From Phascolarctobacterium sp. (GTDB lineage: Bacteria > Bacillota > Negativicutes > Acidaminococcales > Acidaminococcaceae), in contig JAJQAO010000026.1 in assembly GCA_021203775.1 (NCBI GenBank), positions 3,540 through 61,110 of the forward strand: a DNA stretch of 57,571 nt, in the 5' to 3' direction. The first letter of the stretch is position 1, and every line of letters starts with the position of its first letter. Shown here piece by piece: positions 47,006-57,466 of this stretch. The notes beneath the pieces are model-generated. The model was not told where the DNA came from. It saw only the letters and a list, made by a program, of their open reading frames with translations, and did no database searches. Position numbers and translations under genes: made by a program.

Positions 47006-47995
47006 ATGAACATTCTTGTTACCGGTGGGGCTGGCTATATTGGTTCTCACGTGGTGGAAGAACTGCAAAAATCAGGGTTTATACCTATTGTGTACGACAA
47101 TTTTTCTACTGGTCATGCTGCTGCTGTCTCCGAGGATGTGCAGCTTGTTGAAGGTGACATTCATGATACGGTTTTTGCAAAACACATTATGGAGCAGTTT
47201 GAGATTGATGCAGTAATTCATTTTGCTGCCAGTAGTTTAGTAGGAGAGTCTATGGAAAATCCTGCTAAATATTATTTCAATAATGTGGAAGGGTCATTAC
47301 ATCTTTTTGAAGCTATGCGCGGAGCCGGAGTAGATAAGATTGTTTTCTCCTCTACTGCTGCAGTATATGGTGAGCCTGAAAATATACCTATTACGGAAGA
47401 CAGTAAATTACAGCCGACCAATGTTTACGGCCGCAGCAAGTTAGTAATTGAAGGGATGCTGGCCGATTACGACATGGCTTATGATATGCATTATGTAGCT
47501 TTACGTTACTTTAACGCCGCAGGAGCTTCTTTTAATCGTAATATTGGCGAAGATCATAGCCCAGAAACACATTTAATACCACTCATTTTAAAAACGGCTC
47601 AGGGAGTACGTAAACATGTATCAATTTTTGGTACTGATTACCCGACAAATGATGGTACATGTGTGCGTGATTATATACATGTATGTGATTTAGCCGTGGC
47701 CCATGTACTGGCATTGGAACATCTGCTGAAAGGTGGCACTAGCAGAGTATATAATTTAGGCAGTGAAAATGGATTTAGTGTACGAGAAATCATTAAAAGC
47801 GCAAAAAAAGTAACTACTATAGACTTTCCTGTAGTGGAAGAACAGCGTCGCCCAGGTGATCCTGCCGTTCTGATTGCCTCTTCAAATAAAATTCGGCAGG
47901 AACTTGGATGGACACCTGTGCACAGCAGTGTTGATACAATTATTGGCACTGCTTGGAAATGGCATAAAGATCATCCACAGGGATATGAAAGTTAA
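47006..47995 (+). CDS. galE: UDP-glucose 4-epimerase
   Basis: 329 aa from ATG 47006 (AAGGAG upstream). Short-chain dehydrogenase-like: Rossmann TGGAGYIGSHVVEEL, Ser/Thr in FSSTAAVYG, catalytic Tyr-x-x-x-Lys in YGRSK, and the sugar-binding NVGSG-like YNLGSENGFSV. Interconverts UDP-glucose and UDP-galactose for envelope glycans. No galK/galT in the window, so a biosynthetic role is favoured over galactose use. Confidence 0.96.
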   Translation: MNILVTGGAGYIGSHVVEELQKSGFIPIVYDNFSTGHAAAVSEDVQLVEGDIHDTVFAKHIMEQFEIDAVIHFAASSLVGESMENPAKYYFNNVEGSLHLFEAMRGAGVDKIVFSSTAAVYGEPENIPITEDSKLQPTNVYGRSKLVIEGMLADYDMAYDMHYVALRYFNAAGASFNRNIGEDHSPETHLIPLILKTAQGVRKHVSIFGTDYPTNDGTCVRDYIHVCDLAVAHVLALEHLLKGGTSRVYNLGSENGFSVREIIKSAKKVTTIDFPVVEEQRRPGDPAVLIASSNKIRQELGWTPVHSSVDTIIGTAWKWHKDHPQGYES

Positions 47996-48018
47996 GAAAG
48001 AAATGCTTTATGAAGTTG

Positions 48019-48047
48019 TTTACAGGGGTTAAGCAACATAATATAAT
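48019..48047 (+). promoter_or_regulatory. Promoter of tRNA-Gly
   Basis: TTTACA (48019-48024), 17-base spacer, TATAAT (48042-48047), 31 bases before the tRNA. Confidence 0.75.
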
Positions 48048-48077
48048 TAATATGCAGTACATTTGAACAGTATAAAT

Positions 48078-48152
<75 letters not shown>

Positions 48153-48161
48153 GTTGATTTC

Positions 48162-48190
48162 GCCCTTCAGATATTGGCTGGAGGGCTTTA
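48162..48190 (+). terminator. Terminator after tRNA-Gly
   Basis: GCCCTTCAG / CTGGAGGGC stem with one G-T pair, then TTTAGT. Confidence 0.7.
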
Positions 48191-48271
48191 GTATTGTCAA
48201 GAAGGGCAGCTTATGATATTATATTATGTACGATTTATGTAAATCTTTTTTGTTTGCAGAGATTGCATATT

Positions 48272-48280
48272 TGCTATAAT
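48272..48280 (+). promoter_or_regulatory. Extended -10 element for the tig cluster
   Basis: TGCTATAAT with a weak -35 (TTTGCA at 48253). About 44 bases before tig. Confidence 0.5.
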
Positions 48281-48323
48281 GGCTATTTATTTACTTATAT
48301 AAAATTAAGGGAGGCACTTATTG

Positions 48324-49607
48324 ATGAACGTAACTGTTGAAAAAGAGGGAAATGAGGCAACTTTAAAAATTAACGTACCAGCTGCGACTGTTGATGCTGG
48401 ATTTAAGCAGGCAGTACAGAAAATTGCTGGAAGTACAAATATTCCTGGCTTTCGCAAAGGTAAAGCACCTAGAAATATTGTCGAGATGCACTATGGCAAA
48501 GAAGCTGTAAAACAGGAAGCGTTTGATATTGTCGTAAATAAGATATATAGAGAGGCCTTGCAACAGGAAAAATTAAATCCTGTATCTGATCCTAAAATAG
48601 AAGATTCTGTTTTTGAAGAAGGACAGGATATGGAAACTGTTATTAAGGTGACTTTAAAACCAGAACCGGAACTGGGAGAATATAAAGGGTTGACGGCTGA
48701 GAAAAGGGAAGCAGTTGTTAGCGATGAAGAGGTTGAAAAAGCAGTAAATGAGCTTCGTAATCGACATGCTAAAATGGTGCTTGCCGGAGAAGGAACAGTT
48801 ATCGAAAAAGGCGATTTTGCAATTATAGATTTTGCAGGTACAGTGGATGGGCAGCCTTTCAGCGGAGGAGAAGGAAAAGGGTATCCATTAGAGGTGGGTT
48901 CCAATTCTTTTATTCCAGGATTCGAAGATCAGTTAATAGGTTTGAAGAAAGGTGACTCTACTGACGTGGATGTAACGTTCCCGGAAAATTATTTTGTTAA
49001 AGAACTGGCTGGGAAGGAAGCCGTTTTTAAAGTAAATATCCAAGATGTAAGACGTAAAGAACTGCCAGAATTGACTGATGAATATGTAGCGGCCAACAGT
49101 GATTTTAAGACACTGGAAGAATTGCGTGCGAATTACAAAGAACGTATGCAAAAAGCGGCTGAAGCCAATGCTAGAATGGCTTACGAAAAAGCTCTTATTG
49201 AAACTGCTGTGTCTAATGCAAAATTTGAAGTTCCAGATATTATGATTGAGGATCGTATTACCCAGATGATAGACGAGCTTCGCTTAAACTTAGAAAGTCG
49301 TAAAATGAGTCTGGAAACATATATGCAGTATACCGGCATGGACATGAAGGAAATTCGTGAAAAGCAGCGCACTGCTGCTGAGGAGACTGTAAAGACGGAT
49401 TTGGTTTTAGACGCTGTGGCTAAAGCTGAAAATCTGCAGGTGGATATGAATGATGTTGATGCTGAGATTACTGCCATTGCTTCTCAACATGGTGCTTCTA
49501 TAAATGATGTAAAGAAAATTATTCGCAGTAATAATAGCATGGGACTGCTGTTGGCTAATATTCTTAGGAGAAAAGCCGCTCGTGTTATCATTGACAGTGG
49601 GAAATAG
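48324..49607 (+). CDS. tig: Trigger factor
   Basis: 427 aa from ATG 48324 (AAGGGAGG upstream). Ribosome-associated chaperone: N-terminal ribosome-binding domain with GFRKGKAPRNIVE (the G-F-R-K-G-x-x-P signature), FKBP-like peptidyl-prolyl isomerase domain (~150-240, KGDFAIIDFAGTVDG), and the long alpha-helical C-terminal domain. Length is typical. First gene of tig-clpP-clpX-lon-engB, a protein-folding/degradation cluster conserved in Firmicutes. Confidence 0.97.
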   Translation: MNVTVEKEGNEATLKINVPAATVDAGFKQAVQKIAGSTNIPGFRKGKAPRNIVEMHYGKEAVKQEAFDIVVNKIYREALQQEKLNPVSDPKIEDSVFEEGQDMETVIKVTLKPEPELGEYKGLTAEKREAVVSDEEVEKAVNELRNRHAKMVLAGEGTVIEKGDFAIIDFAGTVDGQPFSGGEGKGYPLEVGSNSFIPGFEDQLIGLKKGDSTDVDVTFPENYFVKELAGKEAVFKVNIQDVRRKELPELTDEYVAANSDFKTLEELRANYKERMQKAAEANARMAYEKALIETAVSNAKFEVPDIMIEDRITQMIDELRLNLESRKMSLETYMQYTGMDMKEIREKQRTAAEETVKTDLVLDAVAKAENLQVDMNDVDAEITAIASQHGASINDVKKIIRSNNSMGLLLANILRRKAARVIIDSGK

Positions 49608-49634
49608 AATGGAATAGTGAAGGGTGTGAGAAAT

Positions 49635-50228
49635 ATGAATTACGTACCTATTGTCGTCGAACAATCTAGCCGAGGAGAACGTTCCTATGACATTTATTCG
49701 CGTTTACTGAAAGACAGAATTGTTTTTGTGGCAGGGCCTATAAATGATGCCGTTGCAAACGTAGTTATCGCACAGTTACTATTTTTGGAAGCAGAGGACC
49801 CTGATAAAGATATACATTTGTATATTAACAGTCCTGGCGGTAGCATAAGTGCCGGGATGGCTATTTATGATACCATGCAATATATCAAGCCAGATGTTTC
49901 TACAATTTGTATGGGCATGGCTGCCAGCATGGCCTCCGTGTTGTTAGCTGCAGGAGCTCCCGGCAAGCGGTTTGCACTACCTTATTCCAGGGTTATGATT
50001 CATCAACCGCTGGGAGGGACACAGGGACAAGCAACGGAAATTGAGATTCATGCACGGGAGATCTTAAGGATTAGAGAAGAAATGAACGAAGTATTGGCCA
50101 AGCATACAGGGAAAAATAAAGAAAAAATAGCGGCCGATACAGAACGTGATCATTATATGACTAGCAGCGAAGCTAAAGAGTATGGCTTAATAGACGAAGT
50201 TCTGGAACGCAACAGGAAAGAAAAATAA
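49635..50228 (+). CDS. clpP: ATP-dependent Clp protease proteolytic subunit
   Basis: 197 aa from ATG 49635. Serine protease with Ser98 in [11 protein letters not shown], His123 in [10 protein letters not shown], and the catalytic Asp expected in the ERDHYM region. N-terminal [20 protein letters not shown] (read from residue 5) is typical. Adjacent to clpX, with which it forms the ClpXP protease. Length is normal. A GTG 18 bases upstream is a less likely start. Confidence 0.97.
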   Translation: MNYVPIVVEQSSRGERSYDIYSRLLKDRIVFVAGPINDAVANVVIAQLLFLEAEDPDKDIHLYINSPGGSISAGMAIYDTMQYIKPDVSTICMGMAASMASVLLAAGAPGKRFALPYSRVMIHQPLGGTQGQATEIEIHAREILRIREEMNEVLAKHTGKNKEKIAADTERDHYMTSSEAKEYGLIDEVLERNRKEK

Positions 50229-50260
50229 AATACAGATTAATTATACAAGGAGTCCAAAAG

Positions 50261-51511
50261 ATGAATTTCGACGAAGGTCATGATAATAATCTAACATGTT
50301 CTTTTTGTGGCAAGCGTGAAGGACAGGTTCGCAGGTTGATTGCCGGGCGCGGTGTTTATATCTGTGATGAGTGTATTGAGTTTTGCAAGGATATGCTTGA
50401 TGAGGATTCACGAAAAGCTGCAGCTGATAATGTATCTACGGCAGAAGATTTGCCTAAGCCTAAGGAGATAAAAGCTATTTTAGATGAATATGTTATCGGC
50501 CAGGAGGAAGCTAAAAAAACATTAGCTGTAGCTGTTTATAATCATTACAAACGTATAAATTATGAACTGAATAATCCTGAAAAAGAACAGAATGTTGAAT
50601 TGCAAAAATCTAATATTTTAATGTTGGGGCCTACAGGTAGCGGCAAGACTTTATTGGCCCAGACTTTGGCAAAAATCCTGCAGGTACCATTTGCTATTTC
50701 GGATGCTACAACACTCACCGAGGCAGGCTATGTAGGCGAAGACGTTGAAAACATTCTCTTAAAATTGATTCAGAATGCTGATTATGACGTAGACGCCGCA
50801 CAGCGGGGTATTGTGTATATTGACGAAATTGACAAGATTTCTCGCAAATCGGAGAATGTATCTATTACTCGTGATGTTTCTGGCGAAGGAGTGCAACAAG
50901 CCCTTTTAAAGATTTTAGAAGGAACGGTTGCTAGTGTGCCGCCAAAAGGCGGACGGAAGCATCCACATCAGGAGTTTATACAGATTGATACGACTAACAT
51001 CCTGTTCATATGTGGAGGTGCTTTTGCTGGATTGGAGAATATAATTAACGCGCGTATAGGAAAGAAAAACTTGGGTTTTGGAGCTGATATTAAAAAGAAG
51101 GCAGAAGTTGTGAATGATGCCATATTAAGCAAGGTTCTGCCTGAAGATCTTATGAAATACGGATTGATTCCTGAATTTGCCGGGCGGTTGCCAGTATTGG
51201 TTACTTTAAATTCATTAGACAAAGAGGCATTAGTACGTATTTTACAAGAACCACGTAATGCTCTAATTAAGCAGTATCAACGATTTTTGGAAATGGATAA
51301 TGTGCAATTGGAATTTGAAGATGCTGCTTTGGATGCCATTGCAGCAGAAGCTTTGACACGAAATGCCGGTGCCCGCGGCCTGCGTGCCATTATAGAATCT
51401 ATTATGAGGAATGTAATGTATGAAGTACCTTCTCGCAATGATGTTATAAGATGCATTGTTACTGAAGACACCGTGCGAAGACATGCCGAACCGCAGATGA
51501 TTATTGAATAG
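50261..51511 (+). CDS. clpX: ATP-dependent Clp protease ATP-binding subunit ClpX
   Basis: 416-aa AAA unfoldase. N-terminal C4 zinc-binding domain (Cys13, Cys16, Cys35, Cys38), Walker A GPTGSGKT (123-130), [19 protein letters not shown], and the ClpP-binding LGF-type loop [12 protein letters not shown]. Delivers substrates to ClpP encoded just upstream. A terminator-like hairpin between it and lon suggests reduced read-through. Confidence 0.98.
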   Translation: MNFDEGHDNNLTCSFCGKREGQVRRLIAGRGVYICDECIEFCKDMLDEDSRKAAADNVSTAEDLPKPKEIKAILDEYVIGQEEAKKTLAVAVYNHYKRINYELNNPEKEQNVELQKSNILMLGPTGSGKTLLAQTLAKILQVPFAISDATTLTEAGYVGEDVENILLKLIQNADYDVDAAQRGIVYIDEIDKISRKSENVSITRDVSGEGVQQALLKILEGTVASVPPKGGRKHPHQEFIQIDTTNILFICGGAFAGLENIINARIGKKNLGFGADIKKKAEVVNDAILSKVLPEDLMKYGLIPEFAGRLPVLVTLNSLDKEALVRILQEPRNALIKQYQRFLEMDNVQLEFEDAALDAIAAEALTRNAGARGLRAIIESIMRNVMYEVPSRNDVIRCIVTEDTVRRHAEPQMIIE

Positions 51512-51522
51512 ATAATATGTAC

Positions 51523-51551
51523 GGGAGAAGGGCGCTGCTCTTCTCCCTTTT
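51523..51551 (+). terminator. Terminator between clpX and lon
   Basis: GGGAGAAGGGC / GCTCTTCTCCC stem with a G-T pair, then TTTT. It overlaps the region of an in-frame ATG (51554) and so argues for the later lon start. Confidence 0.75.
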
Positions 51552-51586
51552 ACATGGAGAAACACTTAAGACAGGAGGGATATAAT

Positions 51587-53917
51587 TTGTCCGATAATAT
51601 TATAACCTTACCGCTACTTGCTTTACGCGGGATGATAGTATTTCCCGGGATGATAATAAATCTTGATGTCGGCAGAGAGAAATCAATACATGCAGTAGAG
51701 GAAGCTATGAATAGTGACCGCAAACTGCTGCTTGTAACCCAAAAGGATGCATCTCTTGCTGATGTGCAACCGGAAGATTTGTATAATTATGGTGTACTGG
51801 CTGAAATAAGGCAACTTCTAAAACTTCCTAACGGAGCTGTGCGTATTTTAGTGGAAGGGCTTGAGCGTGTAAAAATAGTTTCCGTTACTGCCTTTGCCGA
51901 TGAAAAAAATGCATTCGCAGGACATGTTGAAGTACTTGATAAGAATACCGAGTCCGATGCCGAAACGGAAGCTTTGCGCAGGATGCTCATAGATGCTTTT
52001 GAACAGTGGATATTAGTAACTAAAAAAGTAAGCAGTGAAGTATTACAGGCTTTAAAAAGCCAGACTGAGTCAGGCCGTGTTGCAGATATGATAGCGGGAT
52101 ATCTATCTGTAACTGTCGTTGAAAAACAGCAATTATTGGAAGCAGTCATCGTAAAAGAACGGATGCATAGCTTGTATGAACTGCTAAGCAAAGAATTAGA
52201 AATTGCGGGATTGGAAAAAAATATTGCACAGCAGGTGCGCAAACAGATTGAGAGTAACCAGAAAGAGTATTATTTGCGCGAGCAGATTAAAGCTATTAAC
52301 AAAGAACTTGGTGAAAGTGACGAAATAAGGACAGAGATTGATGAATATAAAAAGCAGGCGGCGGAATTAGATCTTCCGGAGGATGTAGCAGCTAAAATAG
52401 AAAAAGAACTGGAGCGGTTATATAAAATGCCGCCTATGATGGCTGAAGGGGCTGTAATTCGCAGTTACTTAGAAGCATTGCTTACTTTACCATGGGGGAA
52501 ATTTACTAATGACGATTTTGATTTGAAAAATGCAGGTAAAATTCTGGATCGAGACCATTATGGATTAAAAAAAGTGAAGGAACGTATTTTGGAATATCTT
52601 GCCGTGCGGGTTTTATCCAAAAGTACTAAAGGACCTATTTTGTGTCTGGTAGGGCCTCCAGGTGTAGGAAAAACATCTTTGGCACATAGCGTAGCAGAGG
52701 CTATAGGGCGAAAATTTACACGTATTTCTCTTGGCGGTATTCGTGATGAAGCGGAAATACGCGGGCATCGCCGTACATATATCGGAGCCATGCCGGGGCG
52801 TATCATTCACGGTATGCAAAGCTGCGGATGTATGAATCCTGTTTTTCTGCTTGATGAAGTAGACAAAATGTCTGCTGATTTCCGCGGCGATCCTGCTTCT
52901 GCATTGTTGGAAGCGCTTGATCCTGAACAAAACTGTAGTTTCAGTGACCATTATATTGAATTTCCTTTTGATTTATCCAATGTATTTTGGATAGTGACTG
53001 CCAATACAGTAGAAACCATTCCGGCGGCGTTACTGGATCGAATGGAAGTTATTCAGCTTTCCAGTTATACCGATGATGAAAAGGTAAAAATAGCGGAGCT
53101 GCACTTGCTGCCTAAGGAACGCAAACAACATGGACTGGAAAATGCTTCAGTTTCATTTAGTGAACTGGCGATTAGGCGCATTATTCGTGATTATACACGT
53201 GAGGCAGGCGTACGTAATTTAGAGCGTAAAATCGCAGCGATTTGCCGGAAGATTGCTTATAAATTTGTTATGACTAAAGCTAAGTCGGCCAAGGTTACGG
53301 ATAAGAATATTGGAAAATATTTAGGGCCAGCTATATTTATGGACGAGGATATTAATAAAAGTTCTGAGGTGGGTATTTGTACTGGGCTGGCATGGACTAG
53401 CGTTGGTGGCGAATTGCTCCGTGTTGAAGTTTTGGTCTGCGGTGGTAAAGGCAATCTGACTCTTACGGGCCAGTTGGGTGACGTAATGAAAGAGTCGGCT
53501 CAAGCTGGATATACTTATATCCGTAGCCGGGCTGCTGAGTTGGGGTTAAAGAGCAATTTTTATGAAAAGGAAGATATCCATATTCATCTGCCCGAAGGAG
53601 CAATACCTAAAGATGGGCCTTCAGCCGGTATTACTATGGTAGTGGCGATGGTTTCAGCTTTGACAGGGCGACGTATTAAAGCAGGATTGGCTATGACTGG
53701 TGAAATTACTTTATCTGGGCAGGTGTTGCCGGTAGGTGGAATAAAGGAAAAAATGCTTGCTGCCCATCGTTACGGAATTAAGACAATACTGTTACCGGAG
53801 CGCAATTTAAAAGATTTGGAAGATGTACCCGCTGACGTTCGGAAAGAAATGAAATTTATCCCTGTCCGGCATATGGATGAGGTTTTGAAATTGACTCTGG
53901 AGGATAAAGATGACTAA
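51587..53917 (+). CDS. lon: ATP-dependent protease Lon
   Basis: 776 aa from TTG 51587; GGAGGGA is six bases upstream, and the upstream ATG at 51554 abuts a terminator. Lon N-domain starts [17 protein letters not shown], followed by a coiled-coil linker, AAA domain with [18 protein letters not shown], and the S16 protease domain with the Ser679-Lys722 dyad (PKDGPSAGI and GGIKEKML), the same numbers as in E. coli Lon. Degrades misfolded and regulatory proteins. It overlaps engB by eight bases. LonB, often next to it in spore formers, is absent. Confidence 0.97.
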   Translation: MSDNIITLPLLALRGMIVFPGMIINLDVGREKSIHAVEEAMNSDRKLLLVTQKDASLADVQPEDLYNYGVLAEIRQLLKLPNGAVRILVEGLERVKIVSVTAFADEKNAFAGHVEVLDKNTESDAETEALRRMLIDAFEQWILVTKKVSSEVLQALKSQTESGRVADMIAGYLSVTVVEKQQLLEAVIVKERMHSLYELLSKELEIAGLEKNIAQQVRKQIESNQKEYYLREQIKAINKELGESDEIRTEIDEYKKQAAELDLPEDVAAKIEKELERLYKMPPMMAEGAVIRSYLEALLTLPWGKFTNDDFDLKNAGKILDRDHYGLKKVKERILEYLAVRVLSKSTKGPILCLVGPPGVGKTSLAHSVAEAIGRKFTRISLGGIRDEAEIRGHRRTYIGAMPGRIIHGMQSCGCMNPVFLLDEVDKMSADFRGDPASALLEALDPEQNCSFSDHYIEFPFDLSNVFWIVTANTVETIPAALLDRMEVIQLSSYTDDEKVKIAELHLLPKERKQHGLENASVSFSELAIRRIIRDYTREAGVRNLERKIAAICRKIAYKFVMTKAKSAKVTDKNIGKYLGPAIFMDEDINKSSEVGICTGLAWTSVGGELLRVEVLVCGGKGNLTLTGQLGDVMKESAQAGYTYIRSRAAELGLKSNFYEKEDIHIHLPEGAIPKDGPSAGITMVVAMVSALTGRRIKAGLAMTGEITLSGQVLPVGGIKEKMLAAHRYGIKTILLPERNLKDLEDVPADVRKEMKFIPVRHMDEVLKLTLEDKDD

Positions 53918-54548
53918 CGGCAACTGGGATATAATTCATTCCAGATATATAACTTCAGCCGTGCATGCTAGTCAGTATCCGTCCACAGGATTAGCGGAAG
54001 TGGCTTTTATAGGGCGTAGTAACGTAGGTAAATCTTCGCTAATTAATTCTCTGTGTCATCGGAATGGTCTGGCAAGAGTGAGCGGAACTCCTGGAAAAAC
54101 ACAGACCATTAATTTTTACGAATTGGACGCTAAACGTAAAATTGAAACAACGGAGGAAAGAGCACAATTTTATTTAGTGGATTTGCCCGGATACGGGTTT
54201 GCCAGGACGAATAAAAACAATAAGGAGCAGTGGTCAGGATTCATAAGAAAATATTTATCAGACAACGATAATCTTGCGCTGGTCTGCCAGCTGATTGATA
54301 TTCGGCATAGTCCCCTAAAAAATGATCTTGAATGTTATCAGTGGCTATTGGACTGCGGCTTAAATGTACAAATTGTATTGACTAAGGCTGATAAGATTTC
54401 AAAAAATGCCGTTACGGCACAGAAGGCATTATTTAAACGTGAACTTGCGTTATCAGAAGAGCAAATCATCAGCTATTCAGCTACTCAGCATAATATGCGG
54501 GGAGAGTTAATTGGAAGAATAATGGAAAACTTGTTTAATGGTGATTAA
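53910..54548 (+). CDS. engB: Ribosome biogenesis GTP-binding protein
   Basis: 212 aa (YsxC/YihA). GTPase needed for late large-subunit assembly. G1 [13 protein letters not shown]2/G3 [13 protein letters not shown] then DLPGYGFA, and G4 LTKADKI. An unusual hydrophilic stretch ([20 protein letters not shown]) extends the switch II region slightly. lon-ysxC is a conserved pair in Firmicutes. Its stop is followed 16 bases later by a membrane-protein gene. Confidence 0.96.
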   Translation: MTNGNWDIIHSRYITSAVHASQYPSTGLAEVAFIGRSNVGKSSLINSLCHRNGLARVSGTPGKTQTINFYELDAKRKIETTEERAQFYLVDLPGYGFARTNKNNKEQWSGFIRKYLSDNDNLALVCQLIDIRHSPLKNDLECYQWLLDCGLNVQIVLTKADKISKNAVTAQKALFKRELALSEEQIISYSATQHNMRGELIGRIMENLFNGD

Positions 54549-54563
54549 TAAGGGTAGTAAGAT

Positions 54564-55649
54564 GTGGAACAGATGATGGACAGACTTAGCAACACCATTA
54601 GGGGAATAGCGTCCCCAAGGATGCTTAACAGGTTGTTACTATTTATAATGGCTGCCTGCGTAGGAAGCATGCTGGTAAAATTACGGTTGCCCATTCCATT
54701 TCTGATGGGCGGAATGTTGACTGCTATTTTTTGCAAAACTTTTATAAACAGAATGCATGTTGACTGGCCGCAGCGCTGGAGAGGCTATGGACTGATGGTT
54801 GGCGGGTACGGCATAGGTTCTACTTTTAGTGCTACCACTTGGAACAATTTTTTAAATGAAATAGCTGGTGTTGCGGAAGCGACGTTCATAGCTCTTAGTG
54901 TCAGTATTATTCTAGCGTTTGCAATTAACAAATGTACTAAATTTAATTTGCAAAGCTGTGTTATGGGCATGTTACCAGGTGGTCTTACCCTGATGATGCT
55001 GATGTCTGAAGAGGATCCGCGTGTCAACCCTAATGTGGTTATGGTAATGCAGGTAATCAGGCTTCTTGGAGTAGTCATTTCGGTACCATTTCTGGTTGTT
55101 TATTGTCTGGATGCACATGTAACGGGGAGCAGTATTGCTATGCCGAATCATGGTGGCATACATTGGCTTATATTTATTCCGCTGTCTGTTTTAGGCGTTT
55201 TTCTGGCGAGAAAATTGCATTTGCCAACGCCACAGCTTCTGGGTTCTATTTTAATGGCAGCGTTTTTTTCTGTATTGGCAGGGGATTTGCAACCTGTGCC
55301 ATCCATTGTGATGGCTCCCGCGCAAATAAGTATTGGTCTGTACATGGGACAACTCTTAGATGCCGGCAAAATCTCACAGACAAAAACCTTACTGCCGCTT
55401 ACGATTCTTGGCACGGCTGTTTTAATAACTATTAGTATAGGTGTTGCTTATAATTTATCAGCTCGCTATGGATTTACTTTGATTACAGCGTTTTTGGCAA
55501 TGGCTCCGGGCGGTATAGCAGAGATGTCATTAGCCGGCATGAGTATGGGAGAGGATGTTTCCATTATCCTTACCTATCAGTTGGTGCGGTTGTTGTCAAT
55601 TAATTTATTAATGCCGCCATTACTGCTTTGGTATTTTAAGGAAAAATAA
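54564..55649 (+). CDS. AbrB family membrane transporter
   Basis: 361 aa with about ten transmembrane helices in two similar halves (~1-175 and ~185-361). Each half contains a family-type stretch: IPFLMGGMLTAIFCK with MLPGGLTLMMLM, and TPQLLGSILMAAFFS with FLAMAPGGIAEMSLAG. Family AbrB/COG3180, once labelled 'ammonia monooxygenase-like regulator'; function unproven, probably a transporter or regulator of an export process. The start could be GTG 54564 or ATG 54573; the site upstream is weak. Follows engB by 16 bases. Confidence 0.85.
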   Translation: MEQMMDRLSNTIRGIASPRMLNRLLLFIMAACVGSMLVKLRLPIPFLMGGMLTAIFCKTFINRMHVDWPQRWRGYGLMVGGYGIGSTFSATTWNNFLNEIAGVAEATFIALSVSIILAFAINKCTKFNLQSCVMGMLPGGLTLMMLMSEEDPRVNPNVVMVMQVIRLLGVVISVPFLVVYCLDAHVTGSSIAMPNHGGIHWLIFIPLSVLGVFLARKLHLPTPQLLGSILMAAFFSVLAGDLQPVPSIVMAPAQISIGLYMGQLLDAGKISQTKTLLPLTILGTAVLITISIGVAYNLSARYGFTLITAFLAMAPGGIAEMSLAGMSMGEDVSIILTYQLVRLLSINLLMPPLLLWYFKEK

Positions 55650-55658
55650 AAGGCTACA

Positions 55659-55708
55659 AAAAATTCATGGTTCCTGCGGATGGTTGGATCGCAGACTGTG
55701 AATTTTTT
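55659..55708 (+). terminator. Probable terminator after the AbrB-family gene
   Basis: AAAAATTCA (55659-55667) pairs with TGAATTTTT (55699-55707), with an inner CTGCG/CGCAG pairing; T-rich end. Confidence 0.65.
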
Positions 55709-55810
55709 GAATGTAAAGGCGCAGGTTCTATATTACGTAAAAAACACGCAAACTATCTTTTATGCTATAATTTATTAAAACAGCAGAATTTTTGAGATAG
55801 GAATGATGTT

Positions 55811-56695
55811 ATGCCAAAGAGAAGCAATAAGTATGCTGGATACCAGCCGCTAGATCCTACAGGTATAGATGCGTATTTAGGTTTAATAAGGCCATTGGAC
55901 ATTTCTGATCACATTACCAGATTTGCCATGTTGTGCAGTGTGCTGTCTGGGGTTATTGTAGCTATATGGGAGCTGATACAGGGTTTATCTGGCTATGATA
56001 TATTGACACAGGGAATTGGTGCAGGCTTAGGTTTTTTATTTTCCTTTGTCATCGCCCAGGAACTTGATCCAGATAGGAAATATGGGGGTATTATTGGTGG
56101 GGTTCTTACATTCATAGCTTCACTTTTCCTTGGGCAGGGAAATGTACTGGCAATGTTATGGCTTCTATTTCTTTTACGTATGCTGAATAGAACGTCTGGA
56201 GATAGGCACCGTATCGGAGACAACGTTATTATTATTGGTACAGCTCTTTGGTTGGGGATAAATGGGTTTTGGTTATATCTAATGGCGACCGGAGCCGCTT
56301 ATGCGCTGGAAAGTCAGCTTTCTGAGGGTTATTCCCGGAGTTTATATCTGTCAGGATTATCATTAGCTGGTGCCGCTGCTGTGGCAAGGTATATTCCAAT
56401 TATCGCGGAGCATGATCTGTCTTTGATTTACCTTGGTATCATATGTATTGCTTTCATATTATTTTTACCGGAAATTCGATTGGCTCTTGAAACTAAATTT
56501 AAGGGATATAAAGACGGCAGACGCATTAACGGCCGGCGTTTACAAGCAGCGCAGGGAGCGTTTATACTTATTATGTTTTCTATGCCTTTCCTCCAGGGGG
56601 ACAGTCAGGCTCTGGCTTTGCTGCCTTCATCTATGGCGGCTATTGGCTGCGGTGCTTATCTGCTTTTCTGCGCTTTACAAAAAAAGACTAAGTAA
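55811..56695 (+). CDS. Polytopic membrane protein of unknown function
   Basis: 294 aa with about seven or eight hydrophobic segments: 40-60, 68-88, 93-125, 140-165, 178-195, 205-222, 250-265 and 270-288. A hydrophilic N-terminus (PKRSNKYAGYQPLDPTGIDAYLGLIRPLDISDH) and a cytoplasmic basic loop (KFKGYKDGRRINGRR) are visible. A TATAAT with TG extension at 55763-55771 is a likely -10. I do not recognise the family. Followed by a cyclophilin gene, but no functional link is evident. Confidence 0.75.
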   Translation: MPKRSNKYAGYQPLDPTGIDAYLGLIRPLDISDHITRFAMLCSVLSGVIVAIWELIQGLSGYDILTQGIGAGLGFLFSFVIAQELDPDRKYGGIIGGVLTFIASLFLGQGNVLAMLWLLFLLRMLNRTSGDRHRIGDNVIIIGTALWLGINGFWLYLMATGAAYALESQLSEGYSRSLYLSGLSLAGAAAVARYIPIIAEHDLSLIYLGIICIAFILFLPEIRLALETKFKGYKDGRRINGRRLQAAQGAFILIMFSMPFLQGDSQALALLPSSMAAIGCGAYLLFCALQKKTK

Positions 56696-56730
56696 TTAAA
56701 TAATATTAAATAACGATGGAGGTGTATATG

Positions 56731-57201
56731 ATGGCTGAAAACAAAAAAGTAAAATTTACTACCAATAAAGGCATTTTTACAGCTGAAATATTTGAGGATA
56801 AAGCGCCTCTGACTGCAAAAAATTTTATTGGACTTACTGAAAAGGGCTTTTATGATGGGGTTATTTTCCATCGTGTTATTGATGGGTTCATGATTCAGGG
56901 CGGGGACCCGACAGGAACTGGAAGAGGCGGCCCCGGATATATGATTAGGGACGAATTCGGTGAAGGTCTGCAGCATGACGATGAAGGTGTTCTGTCCATG
57001 GCTAATGCTGGCCCAAACACAGGAGGCAGTCAATTTTTTATTACTCTGGTACCAACGCCATGGCTGGACGGGCATCATGCAATTTTCGGGCGCATCATAG
57101 AAGGTATGGAAGTAGTGCGGCTGATTGGATGTGTGGCGACTGATTTCCAGGACCGCCCTAAGGAAGCTGTTATCATGGAAAAAGTGGAGGTAATTAAATA
57201 G
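56731..57201 (+). CDS. Cyclophilin-type peptidyl-prolyl cis-trans isomerase
   Basis: 156 aa. Catalytic core: [35 protein letters not shown] and [11 protein letters not shown]. No signal peptide, so cytoplasmic. I chose ATG 56731 (AENKKVKF) because GGAGGTG is six bases upstream; ATG 56716 overlaps that site and ATG 56728 is too close. Length is typical of small bacterial cyclophilins. Adjacent to the GIY-YIG gene. Confidence 0.95.
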   Translation: MAENKKVKFTTNKGIFTAEIFEDKAPLTAKNFIGLTEKGFYDGVIFHRVIDGFMIQGGDPTGTGRGGPGYMIRDEFGEGLQHDDEGVLSMANAGPNTGGSQFFITLVPTPWLDGHHAIFGRIIEGMEVVRLIGCVATDFQDRPKEAVIMEKVEVIK

Positions 57202-57202
57202 G

Positions 57203-57466
57203 ATGGCCGCGTTTGTATATATGTTGCTTTGTAACGATGGCAGCTTATATACCGGTTGGACGAATAACCTTGCCCGACGTCTGGAAATGCACAGACAAGG
57301 TAAAGGAGCCAAATATACCAGAGGCCGTGGTCCTCTGGCGTTGGTATACAGTGAAGAAGTGCCTGACAGGGAAACTGCGCTGAAGAGGGAGTATTCCATT
57401 AAAAAACTCAGCCACAAGGAAAAGTTGGCTATGTGCAGAGGTACATTCTCATGTAAAGATATGTGA
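57203..57466 (+). CDS. GIY-YIG domain protein (UPF0213-like)
   Basis: 87 aa with a single GIY-YIG nuclease-type domain: YMLLCNDGSLYTGWTNNLARRLEMH, KYTRGRGPLALVYSEEV, ALKREYSIKKLSHKEK. It is a YhbQ/UPF0213-like protein. Catalytic-type Tyr and Arg (in ARRLEMH) are present, but cellular role and activity are undefined. Starts one base after the cyclophilin stop, so they are co-transcribed. The ~105 bases after it hold no further gene. Confidence 0.9.
   Translation: MAAFVYMLLCNDGSLYTGWTNNLARRLEMHRQGKGAKYTRGRGPLALVYSEEVPDRETALKREYSIKKLSHKEKLAMCRGTFSCKDM

Noticed and set aside
46057-47995. galU-galE as a galactose-use operon
   Set aside because: No galK, galT or transporter nearby; the hexomutase upstream suits nucleotide-sugar synthesis instead.
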